Positions 37,268 to 45,545 of a stretch of 64,000 nt of DNA are shown in pieces. Made by a program: the position numbers and the translations under genes. The stretch covers positions 7,091,501-7,155,500 of the forward strand of contig JAKSXM010000247.1 in assembly GCA_022575985.1 (NCBI GenBank), given 5' to 3'. The notes beneath the pieces are model-generated. The model ran no database searches and was not told the DNA's origin. It was given only the letters and a program-made list of their open reading frames with translations. Each line of letters opens with the position of its first letter. Position 1 is the stretch's first letter. This stretch comes from Anagrus nilaparvatae (Eukaryota; Arthropoda; Insecta; Hymenoptera; Mymaridae).

Positions 37268-37383
37268 TTCTAATCCCCACTTTTTTTATCCCTACTTTTT
37301 TTTTATCCCCTCCAAGGAAATTAAAAGGAGATGTAAAATAAATAGAAAAGATATAGGTTATATTTTGTTTTATTGATAAAAAA

Positions 37384-38133
37384 TTACATATTCATAGTTT
37401 CCATACAATATTTACACTCCTTTATCATAGGAGTAACACGTTTATCCGAATGATCATGTATTCTACATCTAACACACATAAAAATATCACAATCAATTTT
37501 ATAATGTTCGGGCATTTTATCCCATGCAGCGTCAACATTTTCTGCAGCCACATTTACAATAAATTCTTTAGGTAAGTTTGCAATATCTTCAGTTTCCATT
37601 AAAGAAAGTTGTTTTAATTTACCATAAATTTCAAAAGATCGTTCTAAACAAGGTTTATTTATATTCATATATTTTTCAAGTAATAACACATTGTACACTG
37701 CACAAACCATATTTGAATATTGATGATGTTTACATAAATAGTCTGGAATCCGCCATTTTTTAAATGTTTTTAAAGTCGGACATTTTGAAACAGCTTCTAA
37801 ATCGACTACATTTTTCAAATACTTTTCAAGCCACTTAACTTTTTGCAAACCTTTTACATAAATTTTATCTGCATCAGATAAAGCAGATTTTAAAATACTT
37901 TCAACTTGATTATATGGAATATCACCAGATTCCCACGTCATTGTTAAATAATTTTTTTTCAGCCAATTATTTTCTACTCTGCAGCGTATAGGAAGATCGA
38001 ACCAGTGACATGGTGGTTTGAACACGAAGACATCTGGTGTTTGACGACTTCCTAGTTTTAGAATTGCTAATTCCTTAATAGCAAATTCGTTAGAAGTGAG
38101 CTTGAAAGATTGGAAGTCTACGATGTACTCCAT
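37384..38133 (-). CDS. Conserved-looking Polinton protein, 249 aa, nuclease-like?
   Basis: ATG 38133. I do not recognise a named domain with certainty. The N-terminus (DFQSFKL, KELAIL, VFVFKPP) followed by a basic/aromatic segment and DADKIYVKGLQKVKWLEKYL looks like an alternating beta/alpha fold. Acidic residues near the first strand recall RNase H-like nucleases. The C-terminal half is Cys/His-rich (CKHHQYSN, CDIFMCVRCRIHDHSD, CKYCMETM), suggesting zinc binding. It precedes the capsid cluster on the same strand, with a gap of about 80 bp. The nuclease idea is inference only. Confidence 0.65.
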   Translation of the reverse strand: MEYIVDFQSFKLTSNEFAIKELAILKLGSRQTPDVFVFKPPCHWFDLPIRCRVENNWLKKNYLTMTWESGDIPYNQVESILKSALSDADKIYVKGLQKVKWLEKYLKNVVDLEAVSKCPTLKTFKKWRIPDYLCKHHQYSNMVCAVYNVLLLEKYMNINKPCLERSFEIYGKLKQLSLMETEDIANLPKEFIVNVAAENVDAAWDKMPEHYKIDCDIFMCVRCRIHDHSDKRVTPMIKECKYCMETMNM

Positions 38134-38211
38134 GATTAGGAAATGAAGAAATTATTTAAAGATCTTTGTCTTTTATAAAGTTATCCCCACTCTTTCAACT
38201 TCTCCCACTCC

Positions 38212-39432
38212 TTAAACTAATTTTCTTACTTCACCACTGATTGGTTTATATTGAACCATCCTATCATGTATGATTAAACAATACGCCGTTGTATTTGCTG
38301 GAAAAGCGCGGCTAGTCTCGAATTCTAACCTAACATCTACAGGTGCATATTTCATGGATTCGTTTTGTTTTGAGCAATCTATTACAATCAATGGTGTTTC
38401 ATCGATAAATTTTTTGCGATCAATAAAAGATTCCGCGTATTCTTTTCCATAATAAGATATTTGAAATCTTAAAAACATATCGTACAAAAGTGAGTAATTA
38501 TTGCCTGCTATATCGAGATTTAAATTTCCATATGGGAAACTTTCTGAATTCAAATATAGTTTTACATTAGTTATATGGCAGTGATCAAAGTGACTAGCAT
38601 CGGCTGTTCTAACATTATCTCTATTTGTTTGAAATCCTACTATAACAAAACGTGGCTTTTCTAGTTGAGTTGAAGTCTTTACTGTCCATACTGTTTTAGT
38701 AGTCAATGGAAGTGATGGATATACATATATTTCATAAGAATGATAACCCATTTTTATAGGATTATCTTTTTCTATTTGCTTAAAAAGACTTATTTTTGCA
38801 GGATCCGATGGTACCAAATTTGGTACACACCATTCAAATTTGTTTATTGAAAATTTAAATGTTTCATCTACGTTTCCATCTTGAATAATAGCATTTATAT
38901 CATTGTTTGATCTTACAAATTCAATAATATGACTAACGTTAACAATAACTTTATCAAATTTTTCATGCAATCCAAAAAGTACCCATAAAGGATAAATTAC
39001 ATCGAAATTCCCATCTGCATCAATGACTTTATTTCCATCTTTAAATATCCAGCCAGCGTTTTCCAAAATTTTTGATTGCATATCAGTAAAAGATGGATAT
39101 CCTTTCATGAGAGTAGTTATTCCAACGTTTATACAGGTATCAATAACTTCTCCATTTATCTTGTATCGTATTTCTGAGAATAAAAGTGCAAACGCATTAT
39201 TAACGAGTTCAATTTTTTCAGATTTTGTTCCATCAGCTTTAGTGAGTTTTCCTTGTATATGTAAAAAACTTTTTGATGGTAAGATGCAACGATCTTGCTG
39301 TTGAATAGCTATAACTATCGTATCACTATTTTTATAAGATGACGTAGCATAAGGTTGATGAGTATATATTTCATAGTTGGCAAGAGAGTCATCGAAAATG
39401 ACTGGTGCCTTGATATTTAATACTTCCTCCAT
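38212..39432 (-). CDS. Polinton major capsid protein (double jelly roll), 406 aa
   Basis: The start is ATG 39432 (MEEVLNIK); the frame is open upstream but only from non-ATG codons. The N-terminal pattern IYTHQPYATSSYKNSDTI, then ILPSKSFLHIQGKL, then NAFALLFSEIRYKINGEVID matches the arthropod Polinton coat protein family (related to the protein called F54H12.2 in nematodes). This is understood as a double-jelly-roll major capsid protein. Length fits the short arthropod form. Neighbours (minor capsid, protease, ATPase) complete the virion module. No frame break. Confidence 0.85.
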   Translation of the reverse strand: MEEVLNIKAPVIFDDSLANYEIYTHQPYATSSYKNSDTIVIAIQQQDRCILPSKSFLHIQGKLTKADGTKSEKIELVNNAFALLFSEIRYKINGEVIDTCINVGITTLMKGYPSFTDMQSKILENAGWIFKDGNKVIDADGNFDVIYPLWVLFGLHEKFDKVIVNVSHIIEFVRSNNDINAIIQDGNVDETFKFSINKFEWCVPNLVPSDPAKISLFKQIEKDNPIKMGYHSYEIYVYPSLPLTTKTVWTVKTSTQLEKPRFVIVGFQTNRDNVRTADASHFDHCHITNVKLYLNSESFPYGNLNLDIAGNNYSLLYDMFLRFQISYYGKEYAESFIDRKKFIDETPLIVIDCSKQNESMKYAPVDVRLEFETSRAFPANTTAYCLIIHDRMVQYKPISGEVRKLV

Positions 39433-39469
39433 CTTATACAGCAAAATAAAACACAGAAAATTTTTTCTT

Positions 39470-39619
39470 TTAGTGACGGAGTTTTAGTCCTAGACTTGTA
39501 AGAAACTTGCGGTTCTGACGTGTTAACGCTTTCACTGCTCGATGATAACTGATTGCTGATGACCATTGTCTTTTATTTAAATAACCTGATCCAGTTTTTA
39601 CTTTAAATACTATTCCCAT
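39470..39619 (-). CDS. Small basic protein, 49 aa, between the capsid genes
   Basis: The start codon overlaps the stop of the minor capsid gene in TAATG, and the ORF ends 37 bp before the major capsid ATG. The protein is basic and aromatic (GSGYLNKRQWSSAISYHRAV, then LTRQNRKFL), without acidic residues, suggesting a DNA-condensing core peptide or a capsid cement peptide. The tight coupling argues that it is translated. No homology claimed. Confidence 0.55.
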   Translation of the reverse strand: MGIVFKVKTGSGYLNKRQWSSAISYHRAVKALTRQNRKFLTSLGLKLRH

Positions 39620-40305
39620 TATGAAACAGTTTTTATGTGTAATCTTATGGATATTGTTTCACCACGAAAATTTACTAAGTCACCGTCTTGATCAACTATT
39701 CGTAATTGAATGGAATCTAAACTTTTTACAGATACAGGTAAGTATATGATTTCCAAAGGTCGGTCAATAATTTTAAATCCAGGAGGAACTGCAGGAAAAA
39801 ATTCGTATATATTGTGAACTTCTTGTCCGTTATTGTAAGCTCCTCTTGCAATATTACACTCTACTCTGAGAACGTTAACTTTTAATATTGATACTGGAAG
39901 TTCAGATATATGTTGAATATTTGGAGCCAATTTTTGTGGTTTAAATCCTAATAATTTACCAATTGAATCTTGTGGTTCAAAATCTATTTCTTTATCACAC
40001 TTTATTATACTTTGAAGAGTATTATTATTTGCTTTTAGACTAAATGAAATATCTTTTAATTTTTCTGAAAGATACTTTTGAATATCTTCAACTTCGTAGC
40101 TCCCAGTAGGAATTTTTATAGTTTCAAATCCAGATAAGTAAAATTTGCTGCAGCTCTCATCAATATTTGGAATAGAGTTAAACGTAAGTAATTCAATCAA
40201 TCCAATAACGTAATTTTTATTTGGATGAAGTTTAATTGGTGGAAAAAATCTTGATTCCAATACAGATGAACGAGCTGATAAGCTTATTATCAATGATTCA
40301 CTCAT
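39619..40305 (-). CDS. Polinton minor capsid (penton) protein, 228 aa
   Basis: ATG 40305. The opening (ARSSVLESRFFPPIKL, then YVIGLIELLTFNSIPNI) is the signature of the Polinton minor capsid protein, a single jelly roll that builds the vertices. It is followed by FETIKIPTGSYEVEDI and, near the C-terminus, PLEIIYLPV. Length is as usual. It overlaps the 49-aa gene by one base, implying one transcription unit with the capsid cluster. Confidence 0.85.
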   Translation of the reverse strand: MSESLIISLSARSSVLESRFFPPIKLHPNKNYVIGLIELLTFNSIPNIDESCSKFYLSGFETIKIPTGSYEVEDIQKYLSEKLKDISFSLKANNNTLQSIIKCDKEIDFEPQDSIGKLLGFKPQKLAPNIQHISELPVSILKVNVLRVECNIARGAYNNGQEVHNIYEFFPAVPPGFKIIDRPLEIIYLPVSVKSLDSIQLRIVDQDGDLVNFRGETISIRLHIKTVS

Positions 40306-40349
40306 GACAGTCAGAGTAATACTGATGGCTTTTTCAGATAACTCTGCTT

Positions 40350-40733
40350 TTATTTATCCAACTGATTACTTAAAAATTTGAGACACAAATGTCCACAGAT
40401 AAAAGTATCAAATTGTTGATATCTTTGATAATTATAATTAATTTTAGCTGGTTTGAAGTATTTTATGAGCTCTAGTGGTGGCTTGAGATTCCCAAAGCTG
40501 TCAAAGTATAGAATATTATTTTTTCTTTTACGATATGCAACCCAATGTGAACCTGGACCATCTTTATCATCTAAATTTATTATTGCAGATTCATTTGTTA
40601 ATGGACCATTTTTTGGTAGTAAATTTCTCATAAAAACTCCTCTGAAGTATGGAATTTTTAATTTTTTTGCATACTTGAGTAAATCTGTGTTAGTGAGAGC
40701 CCTGGATGGTAAATTTATGAAGTTTTTTTTTTT
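40350..40733 (-). CDS. Adenovirus-type cysteine protease; start codon missing in frame
   Basis: This is the virion maturation protease of C5 type. The catalytic elements are visible: His in GSHWVAY, an acidic residue in YFDSFG, Gln in the RYQQFDT region and Cys in FICGHLCL. The frame is open up to a TAG at 40734 but has no ATG before 40631. The residues before that ATG (ALTNTDLLKYAKKL, FRGVF) are typical of the protease N-terminus, so the ATG at 40631 is probably not the start. The upstream PLA2/basic gene overlaps it in the -1 frame across an A11 run: either a -1 frameshift site or a 1-nt indel. Confidence 0.8.
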   Translation of the reverse strand, partial: KKKNFINLPSRALTNTDLLKYAKKLKIPYFRGVFMRNLLPKNGPLTNESAIINLDDKDGPGSHWVAYRKRKNNILYFDSFGNLKPPLELIKYFKPAKINYNYQRYQQFDTFICGHLCLKFLSNQLDK

Positions 40734-41607
40734 CTACCAATAACAATATTTTCATTGTAGAGTCGTAAACCATTTCCAACTTTGTATGGTCTCAAATATA
40801 ATCCTTTACCCAAAGCTACTTGCTCCATAGCTTGATTATGTCTCTTGGATTCTTCAAGTTGTTTTTTAGCAGCGATTGAATCATTTATAGCTTTTGCTAC
40901 ACCTGAAGCGCCACCTGCTAAGGCACCTAAGGCACTTAACCCTGCAAAAATTGGAACTAGGGGTAAAACTCCCCCTGCTTTTTGTGGAATGGGCAAAACT
41001 CTTACTTTATTAACCTTCTTTTTTCCTCCTTTCTTTTTTACAGCTTTGCGAGCTCCTTTAACAGCAGAGGATATAACTCTTTTTGCATTATTACTTTTTA
41101 TCATAGATTTTTTTGCAGCTGCTACGATAGTTCTAAATGGAATAAATCCACCTTTCTTTTTTTTATTTACACGTCTTTTTTTTCTTCTTGGGCTCCTTCT
41201 TTTTTTAGAGCAGCCCATTCCTAATTTTGATTTTGCTTTCATGATATTAGTTACAGCTAAAGCAGCAGCTCTTTCACCAAATCCGGCGTTTGAAGATTTT
41301 ACTCTTTCCCACGCTTTATCAGCTAATATTCGGTCGGCTTTATTTCTCTCTTCGATGTTACTTCGATTCTGAAAATATGCAATATCGTGCTCCTTGCAAG
41401 CTGAATCTAGAGGATTTATACCGTTATCTCCTCGAGCAAGACGTTTAGCTAGCTTTGTGCCGGGACCGCAGTACCTAATTTAATAAAATAAATAAATATT
41501 TTTTCATAATAATAATAATTTTATAAATACCTGTATCCTGGAAAATGAAGTTCTATTGGAAGTTTATTAATTAAAGTGTTTACTAATCCACTACCATTAG
41601 TGATCAT
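40715..41607 (-). CDS. Phospholipase A2-like / basic virion protein, spliced, 278 aa
   Basis: Two exons: 41607-41531 and 41474-40715. The intron has GTATTT...TTAG borders and the phases match. Across and after the junction lies a parvovirus VP1-type PLA2 signature: the YCGPG calcium loop, an ..NP.D..C. helix and the catalytic HD pair in KEHDIAY, then ADRILADKAW. A strongly basic stretch (CSKKRRSPRRKKRRVNKKKK) follows, with a hydrophobic GLSALGALAGGASGVAKAI segment and the tail GKGLYLRPYKVGNGLRLY typical of a Polinton minor virion protein. The combination suggests membrane breaching plus DNA or membrane binding during entry. PLA2-like domains are known in related adintoviruses; activity here is inference. 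Confidence 0.75.
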
Positions 41608-41629
41608 TACTCTATGAGAGTCAGTTAAA

Positions 41630-41680
41630 GAATGAGCTCCTGACTATAAATAGATTGTATTTATAGAAAAAGTCTCAGTC
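41630..41680. promoter_or_regulatory. Mirror-symmetric bidirectional core promoter of the virion genes
   Basis: Two TATAAATA boxes point away from each other: plus strand 41645-41652 and minus strand 41658-41665, forming CTATAAATA-gattg-TATTTATAG. The plus initiator TCAGTC (41675-41680) and the minus initiator TCATTC (41630-41635) each place their A exactly 32 nt from the first T of their TATA box. Both fit the arthropod TCAKTY consensus. Confidence 0.7.
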
Positions 41681-41711
41681 TGTAATTAACTACTTACACA
41701 GTCATATAAAA

Positions 41712-42599
41712 ATGAAACGTCTAAGTAGGAATTCTCCAATTAAAAATTGTAAGCGTAAAAAAAAGAATTATTTAAAATTAAAACGCAAACGGGAAACTTC
41801 TCCAGTTATAGAAAAATCTAATCATGAAAGAGAAGATTCACCAAGTGGAGAAGTAAAACACAAAAGAGAAGCTTCACCAGATATAAAATGTAAACGTCAA
41901 AAATTAACCTTACCAGTAATAAATTACGATGAAATTATTGGTGATGGTATTGTACAATTTAAACGTAATGGTGACTTATTTCCAAATACTATTCGTGGTG
42001 TTATTTGTGGCAGATCGAACTATGGAAAAACTAATGTGTTATTGGCAATAATTGAACATGAAAATGGACTGAGATTTGTATACATTTACGTTTACTCGAA
42101 ATCAGCAGATCAACCAAAATTTAATTATATAAAAATGGTAATTAATGGGATTCCTGGTGTTCTTAAACCCTTAGAAGGAATGAGGTACTTTGAATTTACT
42201 GAGCAGGATCAAGTGTTACCACCTGAAAAAGTTTTTCCATTCAGTTTAATGATTTTTGATGATATACAATTGGAGAGCCAGAAGAGTTGTAATGAATTTT
42301 ATTCAAGAGGAAGACATAAATATGTTGATAGTTTTTACTTGTGTCAATCTTATTCTGCAGTTCCAAAACAATATGTTAGAGATAATGTGAATTTTTTAAT
42401 CATTTTTAAACAAGATAATTCTAATACAAAGCATATTTATAAAAATCATGTGAATACTGATATGAAATTCAATAAATTTAAGGAATTATGTGACAAGTGT
42501 TGGAAATATAAATTTGGATTTATTGTAATAGATAAGGAAAGAGATATTAATAATGGACGTTACAGAAAAGGCTTGCATGAATTTTTTATAATTAACTAG
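41712..42599 (+). CDS. Packaging ATPase (FtsK/HerA, A32-like), 295 aa
   Basis: ATG 41712. A basic N-terminal tail of about 65 aa precedes the P-loop GRSNYGKTN (residues 100-108). The Walker B is LMIFDDIQ (179-186), followed by the sensor-like region FYLCQSYSAVPKQYVRDN. This is the genome-packaging ATPase of Polintons, which pumps DNA into the procapsid. It is the first gene rightward of the bidirectional promoter. Confidence 0.9.
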   Translation: MKRLSRNSPIKNCKRKKKNYLKLKRKRETSPVIEKSNHEREDSPSGEVKHKREASPDIKCKRQKLTLPVINYDEIIGDGIVQFKRNGDLFPNTIRGVICGRSNYGKTNVLLAIIEHENGLRFVYIYVYSKSADQPKFNYIKMVINGIPGVLKPLEGMRYFEFTEQDQVLPPEKVFPFSLMIFDDIQLESQKSCNEFYSRGRHKYVDSFYLCQSYSAVPKQYVRDNVNFLIIFKQDNSNTKHIYKNHVNTDMKFNKFKELCDKCWKYKFGFIVIDKERDINNGRYRKGLHEFFIIN

Positions 42600-42646
42600 A
42601 ATGAAGAAAAATAATTTAGTCTATTATGAGCTCTTGAAGAGTAAAG

Positions 42647-42927
42647 ATGGAAAAGAAATCAGCAGATGTATTTAAAATAGTAAACTCAAAACAAAATCCA
42701 GGCATAGTCAAAATATTTCCAGATAAAACATTGCAAGATTTTTTATGTCATCTAATAAAAAGCATACTTTTGTAGATCTTGAAATTAAAGTAATAATGTT
42801 ACTCAGATTAGCTTATGAAAAGTATGCAAAATCAGAAATGACATTTGGTGAATTTAAGAAAAGATTTTTTAATAATAATAAAGATAATTTGTTTATAAAT
42901 ATTTGTAATGACTTAGATAACATTTAG
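42647..42927 (+). pseudogene. Small Polinton protein, frame broken at a T6 run
   Basis: Two overlapping ORFs: 42647-42775 (42 aa, MEKKSADVFKIVN) and 42745-42927 (60 aa, ending NICNDLDNI). They switch frame at the TTTTTT run near 42739-42744. Their joint content (FPDKTLQDF, then TFVDLEIKVIMLLRLAYEKY) reads like one protein of about 93 aa split by a 1-nt indel. Function unknown. Confidence 0.5.
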
Positions 42928-42954
42928 TACATCACAATCTCTCAAAGAGTGAAG

Positions 42955-43714
42955 ATGGATAAACAAAAATCGATTCCAATAAAAAAAGAATTGCTTGAAC
43001 GAATCATAAAGGCTAGAGAATCTATAAAGCGTAAGCATCTAGCTCTAAAATTGGGAAGAGAAAATGCTGAACAAATGATAAGTGAAAGTCTTAAGCCTAT
43101 AACTAAACCATTGGAAAAAATAGAAAAATTCACTGAAAATTTTGAAAAGCCAAGTATTGATAAGTCAAGCTTTTTACAATTGCACAGTAGTACACCTTTT
43201 GCAAAAAAGAGAAAACTTGAAAAATCAACTTTTGGTTTTAAAACTGATAACGAGACTGATGAAGAAAGTTTTGATAGTAAAGAAGAAAATGGTAGCTTCT
43301 CAAATGATATGGTTTCTATTGATGATTATGATGACGATACACCATCAATTAATAAAACTTTAAGAACAAAGGAATCAAAAAAGAAAACAAAGCAATTATG
43401 GAAAAATTTTAAAATTTACTAATGCTCATCGAAAAAAATTTAAACCAGAAGAAACAATAAAATCCAAAAAATCTTTAAAATATTTGAATTATGTTGCGAA
43501 GGCATTGCAAGCAACAGGAGCTGGAATACCGTTATTACCTAAATATATGGTAACTAACAATAGTCAAGTGCAGTATACTCATTGGGACGATCCAAATGAG
43601 TTAGTTGATCGCTTGAGAATCCTTGTAGCAGAAAGGCAAGCTGGAAATAATAATCATGATAATGAAATTCACTCAATCATAGAAGAACTGCGTGAAGCAG
43701 AAATTATATATTAG
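42955..43714 (+). pseudogene. Unknown Polinton protein, broken by one frame shift
   Basis: The first part runs from ATG 42955 to TAA 43420 (helical, basic, then acidic DDYDDDTPS). The second frame is open from about 43375 to 43714 and has no ATG of its own; it contains ALQATGAGIPLLPKYMV and ends in DPNELVDRLRILVAERQAG...EELREAEIIY. That C-terminal pattern is what I associate with a recurrent Polinton protein of about 250 aa, so the two parts probably form one gene with a 1-nt break in the A/T runs at 43400-43420. Function unknown. Confidence 0.55.
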
Positions 43715-43745
43715 AGTGATATTTAAAAACTAACTCATTATAAAT

Positions 43746-44225
43746 ATGTCAGTCGAAGTATTTGGACGTGTTTTAAATAGAGAAAAAAGTGTACGTGGAC
43801 CTCCTGGAATTGGATTCAATTTAACTGAAACAGGAGACTATAATATTGACAACAAATTGTTGCGTCAAGTTGCAGACGCTACTGATAAATACGACGCAGT
43901 TAATTTAAATATTCTTTCAGAAAAATTGGCTGTTGAATCATATGCATTAATAAGAGAATTTGAACCTATATTTAGTGATTTTAAATCTAATCTTGAATCA
44001 TTTGGAACAACTTTAGCAAGTTTTGATGAAAAAATAAAAAATATAAAGGAAACTGTAAATGGATTTAATCAAAAAATAAATGATCTAGACGACAGTGTAA
44101 CCAAACTTAGAAAGAGAGTTAATAAAAATAGTAGAATAATAAAAAACTTAGCTAAAGAAATAAATCCAAAACTAGTTGAAGTTGAAATTGAAGATAATGC
44201 AACAAGTGAAAGAAGCATTAGTTGA
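43746..44225 (+). CDS. Fibre-like coiled-coil protein, 159 aa
   Basis: ATG 43746. The N-terminus has RGPPGIGFNLTETGDYNIDNK, a collagen-like GPPG followed by a repeat resembling the shaft units of phage and viral tail fibres. Residues 75-145 form a long predicted coiled coil (KIKNIKETVNGFNQKINDLDD). This fits a trimeric stalk or attachment protein, a role that is inference. It overlaps the integrase start by 29 bp. Confidence 0.65.
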   Translation: MSVEVFGRVLNREKSVRGPPGIGFNLTETGDYNIDNKLLRQVADATDKYDAVNLNILSEKLAVESYALIREFEPIFSDFKSNLESFGTTLASFDEKIKNIKETVNGFNQKINDLDDSVTKLRKRVNKNSRIIKNLAKEINPKLVEVEIEDNATSERSIS

Positions 44226-45117
44226 AGAATTACATAAACCTGTTAGAAAAAACTTTAGAAGACGTAAAGTTGATATTCGAGGAATCGATGAAACTTGGCA
44301 AGCAGATTTAGTTGTAATGGATAAATATTCACGAGAAAATAAAGGATATAACTATTTACTCACTGTAATAGATAATTTTTCAAAGTATGCTTGGGCTGTA
44401 CCATTGAAGCAAAAAACAGGTGAAGAAGTCGCTAAGGCGTTGGAATCAATTTTTAAACAGGGGCGAGTTCCATCGAAACTTCACGTAGACCAGGGAACCG
44501 AATTTTACAATAAGACATGTAAACAATTATTGAAAAAATATAAAGTTCATTTGTATTCTACATACAGCCATTTAAAAGCTTCAATCGTGGAGCGTTTTAA
44601 TCGTACTTTGAAAAGTATAATGTGGAAAAAATTTAGTTTTCATGGAAATTATAAATGGATAGATATTTTACCTGAATTAATTTCCAAGTATAATAATACC
44701 AAACATCGAACTATTGGAATGAAACCTAAGGATGTGAATCACGAGAATGAATTATCAGTTTTGCAAAGATATTTCAATGGAAAATGTGTTAGAGATAAGC
44801 CAAAATTTAAAGTATCATATAAAGTTCGAATAAGTAAATATAAACATATTTTTGAAAAAGGGTATACCCCAAATTATACAACAGAAGTTTTCACAATTGA
44901 AAAAATTAAACCAACTATTCCATTCACGTATGAATTAAAAGATTATCAAGGAAATTTGATTTCTGGTGGATTCTACGAATTTGAACTTCAAAAAACAACC
45001 AATTCAGATGTTTATCTCATTGAAAAAGTTTTAAAAAAGAGAGGGAATAAACTTTTTGTAAAATGGCTTGGTTTCGATAATTCCCACAACAGTTGGATAG
45101 ACAAATCTGATTTATAA
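44197..45117 (+). CDS. Retroviral-type integrase with C-terminal chromodomain, 306 aa
   Basis: The first ATG in frame is 44197, overlapping the fibre-like gene. The catalytic triad is D37 (WQADLVVMD), D98 (LHVDQGTEFYN) and E132 (IVERFNRTLKS). The C-terminus (about 263-306, VYLIEKVLKKRGNKLFVKWL then NSWI) is a chromodomain, as in many Polinton integrases, probably guiding insertion to marked chromatin. No frame break. The N-terminal zinc-binding region seen in some relatives is absent or lies in another exon. Confidence 0.92.
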   Translation: MQQVKEALVEELHKPVRKNFRRRKVDIRGIDETWQADLVVMDKYSRENKGYNYLLTVIDNFSKYAWAVPLKQKTGEEVAKALESIFKQGRVPSKLHVDQGTEFYNKTCKQLLKKYKVHLYSTYSHLKASIVERFNRTLKSIMWKKFSFHGNYKWIDILPELISKYNNTKHRTIGMKPKDVNHENELSVLQRYFNGKCVRDKPKFKVSYKVRISKYKHIFEKGYTPNYTTEVFTIEKIKPTIPFTYELKDYQGNLISGGFYEFELQKTTNSDVYLIEKVLKKRGNKLFVKWLGFDNSHNSWIDKSDL

Positions 45118-45170
45118 GGTATAAATACATCTGCTCTTTGGATTAGAGCTCATTATTAATTTTGACAGCC

Positions 45171-45404
45171 ATGGGTCAGGATCATAGCAAATCATCATCA
45201 TCAGATGTAAAATATACTAAGTTGAAAGAAGAAGGACGTGAACAAAGTGAACGTTACACATGTACTTATAAAGGAAAAGAAGCAATCAGCTTTACAAATC
45301 CAACATATAGTGAAAGTAATAAATATGCAAGTTCTCAACATAATTATGTGAACAAGACTGATAAAAAATCTGAAAAGAAATCAGATAAAGAACTTTTAAT
45401 ATAA
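45171..45404 (+). CDS. Small protein, 77 aa, predicted N-myristoylation
   Basis: The true start is ATG 45171. The mature N-terminus G-Q-D-H-S fits the myristoylation consensus (G, non-bulky 2nd residue, small residue at position 6), and a Ser-rich stretch follows. The remainder is polar, with TYKGKEAISFTNPTY and a Lys-rich end. It lies 54 bp after the integrase. A membrane-anchored accessory or virion protein is possible; not recognised. Confidence 0.55.
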   Translation: MGQDHSKSSSSDVKYTKLKEEGREQSERYTCTYKGKEAISFTNPTYSESNKYASSQHNYVNKTDKKSEKKSDKELLI

Positions 45405-45545
45405 ATTTTTTTTATTGTAAAATATTTTTTTTAAGGTTATAAATAAATGTAAAAACAAAAATTATTGTTAATAAATTTATTATAAAATATGTATACAGAT
45501 AAAATATAAATTTACAAAATAAAAATATGTGTTTACAAAAATTTA
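45405..45545. terminator. Convergent 3' ends with AATAAA-type signals
   Basis: The rightward virion cluster and leftward polymerase gene converge within 140 bp of A/T-rich DNA containing AATAAA near 45442 and its complement near 45470. Confidence 0.4.

Noticed and set aside
40845..41372. 175-aa plus-strand ORF opposite the PLA2/basic gene
   Set aside because: It is antisense to a better-supported gene; its Phe/Leu/Ala-rich composition mirrors Lys-rich coding on the other strand.
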